From contig NZ_CAJHCR010000005.1 of the NCBI RefSeq assembly GCF_904848585.1, positions 372,001 through 436,000 of the forward strand: a DNA stretch of 64,000 nucleotides. The letters run 5' to 3'. Positions 27,188-37,262 of the stretch are shown piece by piece; position 1 is the first letter of the stretch, and every line of letters begins with the position of its first letter. This DNA comes from Paraburkholderia kirstenboschensis. Its GTDB lineage: Bacteria; Pseudomonadota; Gammaproteobacteria; Burkholderiales; Burkholderiaceae. Under the pieces are notes generated by a model. That model saw only the letters and a program-made list of their open reading frames with translations, was not told the origin of the DNA and ran no database searches. Both the position numbers and the translations under genes were made by a program.

Positions 27188-27355
27188 TGCGCCGGCGCAG
27201 TTCACATCGGCTAACCCGACGAACGTTCATCATTGCATTGGTGCAACGATAAGTTTGAAACGATCAAGGGATCCCGGCTCGACATAGCTTTCGCCGAATA
27301 CAATGCCAGACGAAGAAGGGTCGCTTTGGCCGACCCGTATAACGCACAGTCATCG

Positions 27356-28687
27356 ATGAAAGCCCCCAAAACGTCTTCGAATGCTGAGCCCGCGGCGGCC
27401 GGTACATCGGCTGCGCCGGCCGACCGCGGCAAGACCGAACGCCCGGTCGCGGACGCCATCGCGCCTCACGATCCACACGATTCGCGCGCTCGCAGCATTG
27501 CTCTCGCGGCGAGCCTCGCCTTGATCGCCTTTTCGCTGCGCACGCCGATCACGAGCGTGGGTCCGATCCTGGTCGAAGCGGTGCGGGCCACCAACCTTTC
27601 GCGCACCGGCGCTAGCGTGCTGACGACATTGCCGTCGCTATGCTTCGGTCTCTTTGGGCCGCTCGCGCCACCACTCGCGCGTCGCCTCGGCAGTGAACGC
27701 GCATTGCTTGCGCTACTGGTGCTGCTCACGCTGGGCACTGCGTTGCGCGTCGTTCCTATGTGGCAGGTGTTGTATCTCGGCCAGATAGTGGCCTGCTTTG
27801 CCATCGGCTTGATGAACGTGCTGTTGCCAGGCGTAGTGAAGCGCGACTTTCCGCACCACGTCCCGCTGATGACAGGAATCTACAGCGCCGCAATGTGTGC
27901 GGGCGCCGCCGCCGCGGCGGCCGCCACCGTGCCGGCTGCCCATGCGGTCGAACACCTGCTGGGCGGCGCGAGCGGCAACGCGTGGGCGTGGGCATTGGCG
28001 CTGTGGGCGTTGCCCGTCGCATTGGCGACGCTGGTCTGGGGCGCGCGACTGCCTGCGAAGTCGACGCACTCAGGAAGACGCGTGGAAATTGTTCGCGGTT
28101 TGTGGCGAGATCCGCTCGCGTGGAAAGTCACGCTATTTATGGGTTCGCAATCGTCGCTGGCCTACATTGTGTTCGGCTGGCTGCCGACGGTTCTTCGCAC
28201 GCGCGGCATGAGCGCCGTCGATGCCGGGTTCATGCTGTCGCTCAGCGTGGTCACGCAGGCGGCGTCGTCGCTGCTGCTGCCATTTCTTCTGGCGCGGCTG
28301 CGGGATCAGCGCGCGGTGAATGTGAGCGCGTTGCTGTCGACCGGCGTGGGTCTGATGGGCTGTTTCTTCGGGCCTCCGTCGACCATGTGGATCTGGGCGC
28401 TGCTTCTCGGCGCCGCGCAAGGCGCGTCGTTCACGCTTGCGCTCACCGTCATCGGCTTGCGCTCGTACGACTCGCACGTGGCCGCGCAACTTTCCAGCAT
28501 GGCTCAGGGTATCGGCTATCTGATCGCGTCATGTGGGCCGTTCATCGCCGGATCGCTGCTCCACGCAACCGGCTCGCTCTCCAGTCTCGCTGCTTTATGC
28601 GCGGGCATCTGCGTCGTGTCTGCGTGGTTCGGCTATGCGGCGGGGCGACGGGAACATGTGAACGCGCATCTCGAGTCAGCGCGTTGA
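27356..28687 (+). CDS. MFS transporter, CynX/NimT (cyanate permease) family
   Basis: 443 residues with 12 predicted helices after a hydrophilic N-terminal tail of about 45 residues. The start of helix 1 (ALIAFSLRTPITSVGPIL) and the SLCFGLFGPLAPPLARRLG segment are hallmarks of the CynX family, which carries cyanate, 2-nitroimidazole and similar small compounds. The open frame extends to a TTG at 27233, but the ATG at 27356 is the first ATG and leaves a normal tail; neither has a strong ribosome site. It is probably a single-gene unit; its substrate is not readable. Confidence 0.82.
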   Translation: MKAPKTSSNAEPAAAGTSAAPADRGKTERPVADAIAPHDPHDSRARSIALAASLALIAFSLRTPITSVGPILVEAVRATNLSRTGASVLTTLPSLCFGLFGPLAPPLARRLGSERALLALLVLLTLGTALRVVPMWQVLYLGQIVACFAIGLMNVLLPGVVKRDFPHHVPLMTGIYSAAMCAGAAAAAAATVPAAHAVEHLLGGASGNAWAWALALWALPVALATLVWGARLPAKSTHSGRRVEIVRGLWRDPLAWKVTLFMGSQSSLAYIVFGWLPTVLRTRGMSAVDAGFMLSLSVVTQAASSLLLPFLLARLRDQRAVNVSALLSTGVGLMGCFFGPPSTMWIWALLLGAAQGASFTLALTVIGLRSYDSHVAAQLSSMAQGIGYLIASCGPFIAGSLLHATGSLSSLAALCAGICVVSAWFGYAAGRREHVNAHLESAR

Positions 28688-28783
28688 AGACCCAATAGAT
28701 TCGCTGCTGCCGCGTGCAACGGCCCGTTCGTGTCCGACGAGCGCCGTGACATCACGCGTCTCGGCAACGGAGGCGTCAGGGCT

Positions 28784-31744
28784 TTAAGAGGCTCCCTGTA
28801 TCCGGGGAGGTCGAGCACCCTCCTGCTCATCGGGCACGAGCCATTGCATTGCCTTGCCCGAACTCAATGCCTCAGCCAGCTCGGCGAGCGGCATTGGTCT
28901 GCCGATGTAATAGCCTTGCGCCTGGGTTGCGCCAATATCCCGCAATGCAGCCAGCGCCACCGCATCTTCGACACCTTCAGCCACCACGCCCAGACCGAGC
29001 GACTCCGCCATCCGCACGATCGCCCGGACGATGGCGCACGTGCGCGGACTCGACGTCAAGCCGACGATAAAAGATTTGTCGACTTTCAGCGCACTGAAAT
29101 GATACTGATGCACGTAGCTGAGCGACGAAAATCCGGTGCCGAAGTCGTCCAGCACCACCGACACGCCGTTGTCGGTCAGGTGCTGCATCGTATGCCGGGC
29201 GACTTCCGGCTCCGCGATCAACGCACCTTCAGTCAATTCCAGACGCACGCGCGATGGCGCGACGCCGTGCTGTTGCAGCAGCGCGAGTACGTCGTCGGCG
29301 AACTCCGCGCGGGTCATGCTGTAGCTCGAACAGTTGACATGTACGGGAGGCCAGCCGGCATGCGCAGGCTGCGCGAGAATTCCCGCGACGCAATTGAGCA
29401 TGTACAAATCGAGCCGGCCGATCAGCCGCAGTCCTTCCATTGCCGGCAGGAATTCCCCGGGCGCGAGCAAGCGGCCATCTTCCTGCCGCCAGCGTACCAA
29501 CGCTTCGAGCGAGGTTAGACGGCCAGTGATCGTGCAGATGATCGGCTGGAAGAACGGGATCAGTTCGTCGTCGCGTTTGAGCGCATTTCGTAACGCGCCT
29601 TCGCGCCGCATCCGGTCGGAGACCTCGTGCCGCAACTCCTGATTGAACACCACGTAACTGTCGCGGCCACCGTTTTTCGCACGATACATAGCCGTGTCGG
29701 CGTCGCGCAACAGGTCGGCCGGTTCCTTGTGGAATTCATGTTCGGCGGTCACGATGCCGATGCTGCACGACGAGAAAACGACGTGGTCGTCGATATGAAA
29801 CGGCAAGTCGAACACCGACAAGATCCGCTCTGCGATAGCCACTGCCGCTTCGAGCGACGCGTCGGGCGACAGGATTGCAAACTCGTCTCCCCCGAGACGC
29901 GCGAGCATGTCGCTACGGCTCAGGCAGTCGCGCAGCCGTTTCGCGGCCGACACCAGCAGCTGATCGCCGAAATGATGGCCGAGACTGTCGTTGACGACCT
30001 TGAAGCGGTCGAGATCGAGAAACATCACCACCAACCGTCGTCCGCAGTCCAGATGCCGGATCCATTCCACGCCCAGCCGCTCGAGCAGATGGCTGCGGTT
30101 GGGCAAACCGGTTAATGAATCGTGGAAGTTCTCGTGCAACAGTTGCGCGTTTGCCCTATCGAGTTCGCGAGTGCGTTCCTGCACGCGCGCCTCCAGTTCG
30201 AGGTTCGCGGCATACAGTGCATCGGCGGCGCTTCGTCGCGACAATGCCGTATCGATGTGGCGCGAGACGAAAGTCAGCAACTCCTGGTCACGGGACGTGT
30301 ACTGAACGTCAGTCGAGTAGCTCTGCACCGCAAGCATGCCCCGCACCTTACCGGCTTCGAACAGCGGGACACCCAACCATGAACGCAGATTGAGATGGTC
30401 GTGGTCGAGTTCCACCTTGCCTTCGCGAATCAGGCGCTCCGCCTCGGTACGATTGAACAGACACGGTCGACGCTGCGAAATAACGTATTCCGTGAAGCCG
30501 CGTTTATAGCGCCTTGGAGCCGGCTGCTCGTCAACCAGTTCATCGACGTAATAGGGGAAGGAAACGGTCGCTGTCGTTTCGTCATACAGCGCGATATAAA
30601 AGTTGTGCACGTATAGCAGTTCGCCCAGAATGCGATGCAAACTGCGGAAGAACTCGACCATGTCCCCCGACGCGCTCGACAGCTCTGCAATACTGAAAAG
30701 CGCACTTTGCAGATGTTCCGCCCGCTTTCGCTCGGCCACCTCCTGCCGAAGTGCGGCGTTCAGTTCCGACAGTTCCGACGTCCGGCGCGCTACGATGTTT
30801 TCAAGGTTAGCTCGGTGAAGAATGCGATCGAGGGCCATTGCAACATGACGTGCGACCACGAGAAACAGCGCCCTGTCGTCCGCGCTGTAAATGCGCGATA
30901 CGTCATAGACCTGCATGGCAAGCATGCCGAACACTTCGTCGGATGCGTTCTTCAACGGCGCGCCCATCCAGAATTCAGGGCGATCCCCAACGCAATAGAA
31001 GCGGCCTGCCGCTTCCGCTTCCTGAATGCCGGCGGCGTCGATCAACAACGGTTGTCCGGTCGTCAAGACCTGTGCGGTCAGCGACAAACGATCCGGATCG
31101 AGCATGTCATAGCTTTCGGATTCGAGCGCGTCGACGTCGATCACATCCACATAATACGGATACGTGATACGCCTGCTTTCCGGCTCATAAAGCGCGAGAT
31201 AAAAGTTTTCTGCGTCGATTATCGTCGCCAGTTGCCGGTGAACGGCAAGCAGGAACGCGGAGCGCTCGCGGATCGAACTGGCTAGGTATGCAATTTCGTG
31301 GAGCACGCGCTGCGTGTGTTGCGCGCGCACGAGCGCGTCCGCAAGCAGTTGCAGTCCCAACGTGTTGGCGAATGCCGCGATCGCTTCGTCGCTCGCGTCC
31401 TTTAGCGGCGCGAGCAGCCAGCCCAGCGCTTTGTCGCCAGTTCCGGTCGGCCAGCAATGCAGTGCTCGCGACTCGCAAAACGGGGCTAACGCGTCGTTCG
31501 CGAGGGCGTCGGGCCACACCGTATCGGCGCCGGAATGTGCTGCCAGGTGCAGTTTGTCTCCCGCGCGATACCACGCCCAGTCCCGCCCGCGCATTCGATC
31601 GCGGGAGACTTGAAGCAGCGTATCTATCCGCGCTGTCGTCCCTATCGACGTAGTCAGGTCCGCCTCTGGATTTGCGACAGCGGTGGTCTGGTTATCGCTC
31701 TGACCTTTCCCCCAGTCGCGTCGGTGTCCGGAAACAATATTCAT
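28784..31744 (-). CDS. GAF-GAF-GGDEF-EAL cyclic-di-GMP signalling protein
   Basis: 986 residues, no membrane segments. Two GAF sensor domains lie at roughly 150-310 and 345-500, joined by a short helix. A GGDEF domain lies at about 550-690 and an EAL domain at about 710-960. The GGDEF motif is intact (ARLGGDEFAIL), but the inhibitory RxxD site is not (SRSD precedes). The phosphodiesterase residues EAL, DDFGTG and KVDKSF are present, so both activities are possible. I use the ATG at 31744 because GGAG lies five bases before it; the ATG at 31759 is the alternative. It stands alone. The two GAF domains are alike, suggesting internal duplication. Confidence 0.9.
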   Translation of the reverse strand: MNIVSGHRRDWGKGQSDNQTTAVANPEADLTTSIGTTARIDTLLQVSRDRMRGRDWAWYRAGDKLHLAAHSGADTVWPDALANDALAPFCESRALHCWPTGTGDKALGWLLAPLKDASDEAIAAFANTLGLQLLADALVRAQHTQRVLHEIAYLASSIRERSAFLLAVHRQLATIIDAENFYLALYEPESRRITYPYYVDVIDVDALESESYDMLDPDRLSLTAQVLTTGQPLLIDAAGIQEAEAAGRFYCVGDRPEFWMGAPLKNASDEVFGMLAMQVYDVSRIYSADDRALFLVVARHVAMALDRILHRANLENIVARRTSELSELNAALRQEVAERKRAEHLQSALFSIAELSSASGDMVEFFRSLHRILGELLYVHNFYIALYDETTATVSFPYYVDELVDEQPAPRRYKRGFTEYVISQRRPCLFNRTEAERLIREGKVELDHDHLNLRSWLGVPLFEAGKVRGMLAVQSYSTDVQYTSRDQELLTFVSRHIDTALSRRSAADALYAANLELEARVQERTRELDRANAQLLHENFHDSLTGLPNRSHLLERLGVEWIRHLDCGRRLVVMFLDLDRFKVVNDSLGHHFGDQLLVSAAKRLRDCLSRSDMLARLGGDEFAILSPDASLEAAVAIAERILSVFDLPFHIDDHVVFSSCSIGIVTAEHEFHKEPADLLRDADTAMYRAKNGGRDSYVVFNQELRHEVSDRMRREGALRNALKRDDELIPFFQPIICTITGRLTSLEALVRWRQEDGRLLAPGEFLPAMEGLRLIGRLDLYMLNCVAGILAQPAHAGWPPVHVNCSSYSMTRAEFADDVLALLQQHGVAPSRVRLELTEGALIAEPEVARHTMQHLTDNGVSVVLDDFGTGFSSLSYVHQYHFSALKVDKSFIVGLTSSPRTCAIVRAIVRMAESLGLGVVAEGVEDAVALAALRDIGATQAQGYYIGRPMPLAELAEALSSGKAMQWLVPDEQEGARPPRIQGAS

Positions 31745-32074
31745 CAACGCTCCATGCATCTCTCATTCTGCATGCATTAAATCAGGTAGCGACCGGCCCC
31801 GGTCCGCGTGCCTTTTGTAATTCGCCTACCCGCTATCTGATAACGGCATCAAGGCCTCGATACTTTATCCCAACCCGTTTCCGGCCCATTCAGGTGGCTG
31901 TCATTCCCGTGCCTTATCAACGCGCGACGCGTGATTTTTCGGAAACCAAGCGTTCGGAATATGTCACTTGCCGATGCATTTGTGGCTACCTAGCATCAGT
32001 CCGACTAGTCGCAGTGGGAGCGCTCGGTACGGCCGGAGCGGGCCCGATCTTTCCTCTCTCGACAGATTCTCACA
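31745..32074. other. Divergent intergenic region
   Basis: 330 bp between the GGDEF-EAL gene and the MFS gene, which diverge. It must hold both promoters. I see no clear operator, RNA gene or repeat. Confidence 0.4.
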
Positions 32075-33313
32075 ATGATCGACCCCAATAAAAGCAAGCG
32101 CGCGAGTATCGCGGTATTCGGGCTGCTCTATCTCGGCTACTGCATTTCGTACATCGATCGCTCGGCGATTGCACTGTCGCTTGTCGCCATCGGCAAGGAG
32201 TTCCACGTCGGATCGGCGGCGCTCGGTGTCGTCATGAGCACCTTCTATATCAGCTACGCCGCGATGCAGATACCCGGCGGCTGGATCGCGGATCGCTGGG
32301 GCAGCAAAAAGGTCATCGTCGTATCGGTGGCGTTCTGGTCGCTGTTCACGTTGATGACGGGTCTTGCATGGTCGCTAGCCTCGCTGATCGCTATCCGCTT
32401 CATCTTTGGTCTCGGCGAAGGCGGTTATCCGGGCGCCGCGGTCAAGGGCGTCACCGAATCGTGCGCGCGTGCCGATCGCCCGAAAATGTCCGCATTGCTG
32501 ATGTCGTCGAACTACGTGGGCAGCTTTATCGCGCCGCTTGCGATCGCGCCGCTCATTCTCTACCTGGGCTGGCGTCATGCGTTCGTCGTGGCGGGGATCG
32601 CGGGCGTCGCGTTCGCGCTGTTCTACCTGTTCGCCGTAAAGGACACGCATCAGAAGCGCGATGCGTCGGGCCGGGCCACACGCATCGACGGTGCGGCGAC
32701 GCGCGCGCTCCTCAAGATGCCGCTGATGTGGAAAATTCTGCTCACGTGGTTCGGCATGGGCATCGTCAACAAAGGTCTGGATGCATGGATGCCCGCGTAT
32801 CTGCTGACCGAACGTCATCTCGATCTGAAAGCGGTCGGCATGTTGACGCCGCTGCCCTTCGTCGCCGCGAGCATTTCGACGGCGCTCGGCGGCTGGATTC
32901 TCACGCGCTGGTTCGATGGCCGCGAGAAGTGGCTGATGGCCGCGTGCTGCGTGATTTCCGGCTTTTTCCTCTACGAGATGTATACGGCTGAAACCGTGAC
33001 GGGCGTGATCGCCTATCAATCGATCGTGTATTTCTTCAAGTCTTTCGTATTCGCGGGCGTCTTCGCGCTGCCCACCAAGTTCCTTCCGCAGAAGTTGATC
33101 GGCACGGGTGCGGGCATGGTGAACTTCGGCGGCCAGGTGGCAGGTTTCGTCGCGCCGGCGGTCATTGGTCTGCTCGTGTCCATGACGGGCAACTACAACG
33201 CCGTGTTCGGCTTCCTGATCGCGGCCACGGCGCTTGCGTCGGTCACGAGCTTGTCGATCGGGCTCGCAAGCGAAAACGATGCGCGCCGTCTCGGAGCCGC
33301 TGAAGAAGCGTGA
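32075..33313 (+). CDS. MFS transporter, anion:cation symporter family
   Basis: 412 residues with 12 predicted helices. The N-terminus YCISYIDRSAIALSL and MQIPGGWIADRWGSKKVIV (motif A) place it among ACS-type permeases for organic acids and amino acid derivatives. It is the first gene of a rightward set with a LysR regulator, an amidase and D-serine ammonia-lyase. I infer that it imports the substrate of the amidase. Its stop codon overlaps a possible GTG start of the LysR gene. Confidence 0.85.
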   Translation: MIDPNKSKRASIAVFGLLYLGYCISYIDRSAIALSLVAIGKEFHVGSAALGVVMSTFYISYAAMQIPGGWIADRWGSKKVIVVSVAFWSLFTLMTGLAWSLASLIAIRFIFGLGEGGYPGAAVKGVTESCARADRPKMSALLMSSNYVGSFIAPLAIAPLILYLGWRHAFVVAGIAGVAFALFYLFAVKDTHQKRDASGRATRIDGAATRALLKMPLMWKILLTWFGMGIVNKGLDAWMPAYLLTERHLDLKAVGMLTPLPFVAASISTALGGWILTRWFDGREKWLMAACCVISGFFLYEMYTAETVTGVIAYQSIVYFFKSFVFAGVFALPTKFLPQKLIGTGAGMVNFGGQVAGFVAPAVIGLLVSMTGNYNAVFGFLIAATALASVTSLSIGLASENDARRLGAAEEA

Positions 33314-33336
33314 TCGCATCACTACATCGATCCAGC

Positions 33337-34263
33337 ATGAACGCCCGCATTCTTCAGGAAGCCGCTGTCCGATACTTTCTCGAAGTCGTCAATACCGGTT
33401 CCATCGCCGACGCCGCGCATCGGCTGAACGTCGTGCCGTCGGCGGTGAGCCGGCAGATCACGCGGCTCGAAGGCGAACTCGGCATGCCGCTTTTTGTGCG
33501 GCAATCTCGCGGCATGGTGCCGAGCAAAGCGGGAGAAATGCTCGCCGCATACGCGCGACGCTCGCAACTGGACGCCGAACAGATTTCGCTCGAAATCGAT
33601 GCGCTTCGCGGCGAGGCGGCCCGCAGGATTCGCATTGCATGCACGGAAGGTTTCGCGGCCGCGTTCCTGCCGCGCGCAATGGCCGATTTCCGCCGCACCG
33701 TCGCGCCAGCGTCGTTTGAAGTCGTGGTGGATACCGCCGCGGGCGTCACGCAACGTGTACGCGAAGCCGGAGCCGATGTCGGCCTGACCTTCAGCTTTGG
33801 TCCCGCGAAGGACATTCACGTCGCGTTCTCCGCGCCGTCGCCCATATTCGCGATCGTTGCAGCGTCGCATCCGCTCGCATCGTCGGCGCAGGTTTCGTTC
33901 CGTGAATTGCTTGCCTATCCGCTCGCGTTGCCCGGCGCTCATTCGACGCTGCATACGCTCATCGACATCTACTGCAGCCGCGAAGGCGTAGCGTGCAAGA
34001 GCGTGCTCAGCAGCGCGACGCTGGAAACGCTGCTCGGCTTCACGCTCGCAAGCGACGCGGTCACGTTCAGCGGCGAACTCTTCGTGCGTCCGCGTCTCGC
34101 GACCGGCGAACTGGTCGCGTTGCCTGTGCCCGAGTTCGCGACGAGCGAACGCGCCATCGAAATACAAACGCTCGCGCGGCGCGAATTGCCGCCGCTTCTG
34201 CAGTCGTTCGTCGAGCGCTTGAGCGATGAACTTACGCCGCCGGCGTGCGTTGTCCAAAAGTGA
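33337..34263 (+). CDS. LysR family transcriptional regulator
   Basis: 308 residues from the ATG at 33337. A GTG at 33310 overlaps the MFS stop (GTGA) and would add nine residues. The HTH covers residues 8-67 (RYFLEVVNTGSIADAAHRL, then PSAVSRQITRLEGELG), followed by the effector domain. It differs from DsdC-type regulators in lying inside the gene set on the same strand, between transporter and amidase, rather than divergent. It probably controls the whole set. Confidence 0.85.
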   Translation: MNARILQEAAVRYFLEVVNTGSIADAAHRLNVVPSAVSRQITRLEGELGMPLFVRQSRGMVPSKAGEMLAAYARRSQLDAEQISLEIDALRGEAARRIRIACTEGFAAAFLPRAMADFRRTVAPASFEVVVDTAAGVTQRVREAGADVGLTFSFGPAKDIHVAFSAPSPIFAIVAASHPLASSAQVSFRELLAYPLALPGAHSTLHTLIDIYCSREGVACKSVLSSATLETLLGFTLASDAVTFSGELFVRPRLATGELVALPVPEFATSERAIEIQTLARRELPPLLQSFVERLSDELTPPACVVQK

Positions 34264-34352
34264 AGCCAGCGTTCGATAAACATCACTAGCCGCTCAATTT
34301 CTCGTCGTCTACATTGAGCGCACTCTTTGTATCATTGCAAAAGGATCGCTCG

Positions 34353-35894
34353 ATGTCCGACCGTCACGAACTCACGCGTCATAGCGCCGTCGCGCTGCGT
34401 GCGCTCTTGCAAGCGCGCGAAATCTCCGCCGTCGAATTGCTCGATGCCTGCATTGCGCGCATAGAAGCGCTCAATCCGTATGTCAACGCGATCACCGCAA
34501 CGAGCTTCGAGCGCGCTCGTCTCGAAGCGCGCGCCGCCGATACCGCGTTGGCGCGCGGCGCCGCGCTCGGGCCGCTGCACGGCCTGCCGATCGCCATCAA
34601 GGATCTCGAAGAGACCGAGGGCCTTCTGACGACGTACGGCTCGCCGCTGTATCGCGCGAACGTGCCCACACGCGACAACACGCTCGTGCGACGTTTGCGC
34701 GCGGCGGGCGCGATCGTCGTCGGCAAGACGAATGTGCCGGAAATGGGCGCTGGTGCCAACAGCTTCAATCCCGTTTGGGGCGCGACGGGCAATCCGTTCG
34801 ATCCGCGTCTGAATGCCGGCGGATCGTCGGGCGGATCGGCGGCCGCGCTTGCGCTCGACATGGTGCCGCTCGCAAGCGGTTCCGACACGGGCGGCTCGTT
34901 GCGCATTCCCGCGGCGAAGTGCGGCGTGGTCGGATTGCGCACCTCGCCTGGACTCGTGCCGAGCGACCGCAAGCCGTTGGGCTGGACGCCGATTGCTGTG
35001 GTCGGGCCGATGGGACGCAACGTCGAAGACACGTGGCTGCAACTCGCGGCGACGGTCGGGCTATCGGACAGCGATCCGCTCGGCTATCCGTTCGCGATGG
35101 ATCCGACGATGGACGGGCGCGCGCTCACCGATTTGTCGAAGCTGCGCATCGGCTACACCGAAGACTTCGGTGTCTGTGAAGTCGATGACGAGATCCGCGC
35201 CGTGTTCCGCCGCAAGATCGAATTCCTGCGCGGCCATGTCGCCGTGTGCGAGCCGGTCGAAGTCGATTTCGAAGGCGCGCATCGCTGTTTCGACGTGTTG
35301 CGCGCGGAAGCTTTCGTCGCAGGCTTGCAAAAGGCCTATGAAACCAGTCCCGATCTGCTCGGGCCGAATCCGCGCGCGAACTACGAAATGGGCATCGGCA
35401 TGGGACTCGCCGATTGCGTGCGCGCGCACGGCAATCAAACGCGCCTGTTCCGCCGCTTCCAGACGCTGTTCGACCGCTACGATCTGATTCTGTCACCCAC
35501 CACGCCCGTGTCTCCGTTCCCCTGGACGCAGCCGTATCTGAAGTCGGTGAACGGCGTTGCGCTCGAAAACTACTATCGTTGGCTTGCGCTGACCTATGTC
35601 GTAACGCTCGCGACGAACCCGGCCCTGTCCTTGCCGTGCGGCGTCGATCATCGCGGCATGCCGTTCGGGCTTCAGATGATTGGCGCGTTCCGCGGCGATC
35701 TGGGTTTGCTCGATGCAGCGCGCGCATTCGAAACGCTCTTCGCATCGTCCGATGAAACGCGCCGTCCGATCCCCGATGCCGCGAAACTGCGCACAACCGA
35801 TGTCGATCTCAAGTCCATCGTCACGCATCCGCCCGTGCTCGATGCCGTCGCGCCCTCGAACAATTCCGCTTCCTCTTCCACGTCCGCCGTCTGA
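34353..35894 (+). CDS. Amidase signature family hydrolase
   Basis: 513 residues. The Ser-cisSer-Lys triad is visible: Lys in LPIAIKDLEET, the Gly/Ser-rich GGSSGGSAAALAL with the cis-serine, and the nucleophile in GSDTGGSLRIPA. It hydrolyses an amide or ester; family members include GatA, aryl-acylamidases and D-amino acid amidases. AAGGA lies seven bases before the ATG at 34353, so the longer open frame to 34314 is rejected. It ends six bases before the D-serine ammonia-lyase gene, which makes a D-serine amide or N-acyl compound an attractive, unproven substrate. Confidence 0.88.
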   Translation: MSDRHELTRHSAVALRALLQAREISAVELLDACIARIEALNPYVNAITATSFERARLEARAADTALARGAALGPLHGLPIAIKDLEETEGLLTTYGSPLYRANVPTRDNTLVRRLRAAGAIVVGKTNVPEMGAGANSFNPVWGATGNPFDPRLNAGGSSGGSAAALALDMVPLASGSDTGGSLRIPAAKCGVVGLRTSPGLVPSDRKPLGWTPIAVVGPMGRNVEDTWLQLAATVGLSDSDPLGYPFAMDPTMDGRALTDLSKLRIGYTEDFGVCEVDDEIRAVFRRKIEFLRGHVAVCEPVEVDFEGAHRCFDVLRAEAFVAGLQKAYETSPDLLGPNPRANYEMGIGMGLADCVRAHGNQTRLFRRFQTLFDRYDLILSPTTPVSPFPWTQPYLKSVNGVALENYYRWLALTYVVTLATNPALSLPCGVDHRGMPFGLQMIGAFRGDLGLLDAARAFETLFASSDETRRPIPDAAKLRTTDVDLKSIVTHPPVLDAVAPSNNSASSSTSAV

Positions 35895-35900
35895 CCGAAC

Positions 35901-37262
35901 ATGATCGATTCCGTGTATGGCAAGCCGCTCGACGCGTGGCTTCGCGACTATCCGCTCTTGCGACAGCTCATGGAGCTTCAGCCCGTCGAATGGTTCAACC
36001 CGGCCGTCGCGCCGCTGGCCGATGCGATTGACGACATTCCGCTCGATGCATCGGATGTCGCCGATGCGAGCGCACGCCTGCAACGGTTTGCGCCGCTGCT
36101 CGCGCAAGCCTTCGACGATGTGCGCGAAGCGGGCGGCATCATCGAATCGCCGTTGACCGATGTGCCCTTGTTCGCGGATGCATTGAGCAGGCGCTACGAG
36201 GTCGAGGCGCCGCGTCGCTTGTTACTCAAACAGGATAGCCATCTGCCTATTTCCGGTTCGATCAAGGCGCGCGGCGGCATTTACGAAGTGCTCTTTCATG
36301 CGGAGCAACTCGCGATACGCCACGGCTTGTTGAAAGAGGGCGACGATTACCGCGTGCTCGCCAACGATGCGTGCCGCGCGCTCTTTCGCGAGCACAGCAT
36401 CGCGGTAGGATCGACAGGCAATCTCGGCATGTCGATCGGCATCGCGAGCGCGACGCTCGGCTTCACAACGACCGTGCACATGTCCGCCGATGCGCGTCAA
36501 TGGAAGAAGGACCGTTTGCGCGCGCACGGCGTGACAGTCATCGAATATGCGGGCGACTACGGCGAGGCGATCGAGAGCGGCCGACGTCTCGCGTCGAACG
36601 ATCCGCTGTGTCACTTCGTCGACGATGAGAATTCGACGACGCTGTTTCTGGGTTACGCGGTCGCGGGCGAACGCCTCAAACGCCAGCTCGATGCTGCGAA
36701 CGTGCGTGTCGATGCGGAGCATCCGCTTTTCGTCTATTTGCCGTGCGGCGTGGGCGGCGGTCCGGGCGGCGTCGCGTTTGGTTTGAAGCTCGCGTTCGGC
36801 GATGCGGTGCATTGCGTCTTTGCCGAGCCGACGCACTCGCCATGCATGTTGATGGGCGTGCTCACCGGTTTGCACGAGAAGCTCTCGGTACAGGACTTCG
36901 GCATCGACAACCTGACCGCCGCCGATGGCCTCGCGGTCGGTCGCCCGTCGGGCTTCGTCGGCCGCACGATGCAGCGGATGATCGACGGCTACTACACGAT
37001 CGACGACCGCGAGTTGTACGCCCTTCTCGCGCTGATGGCGGACACACAGGCCATTTGCCTGGAACCGTCCGCGCTTGCGGGCGCGCCGGGTTTTGCGCGG
37101 GTATCGAAGGAAGCCCACGGCTATCGCGCCCGCATGAATCTCGACGATGCAGCAATGCGCAACGCGACGCACGTCATTTGGGCGACTGGCGGCGGGATGG
37201 TGCCGGAGGCTGAGATGTCGGCTTATCTGCAAACCGGACGCGCCGCGTTGCACGGCGCATAG
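35901..37262 (+). CDS. dsdA: D-serine ammonia-lyase
   Basis: 453 residues, full family length. The enzyme is PLP-dependent and converts D-serine to pyruvate and ammonia. The PLP lysine lies in PISGSIKARGGIYEV, which is diagnostic for DsdA, and the phosphate-binding loop is GSTGNLGMSIGI. Further family blocks are HMSADARQWKKDRLR and PCGVGGGPGGVAFGLKL. It is last in the set after the amidase. DsdA genes are usually linked to dsdX and dsdC; here an MFS permease and an in-line LysR take those places. Confidence 0.95.
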   Translation: MIDSVYGKPLDAWLRDYPLLRQLMELQPVEWFNPAVAPLADAIDDIPLDASDVADASARLQRFAPLLAQAFDDVREAGGIIESPLTDVPLFADALSRRYEVEAPRRLLLKQDSHLPISGSIKARGGIYEVLFHAEQLAIRHGLLKEGDDYRVLANDACRALFREHSIAVGSTGNLGMSIGIASATLGFTTTVHMSADARQWKKDRLRAHGVTVIEYAGDYGEAIESGRRLASNDPLCHFVDDENSTTLFLGYAVAGERLKRQLDAANVRVDAEHPLFVYLPCGVGGGPGGVAFGLKLAFGDAVHCVFAEPTHSPCMLMGVLTGLHEKLSVQDFGIDNLTAADGLAVGRPSGFVGRTMQRMIDGYYTIDDRELYALLALMADTQAICLEPSALAGAPGFARVSKEAHGYRARMNLDDAAMRNATHVIWATGGGMVPEAEMSAYLQTGRAALHGA

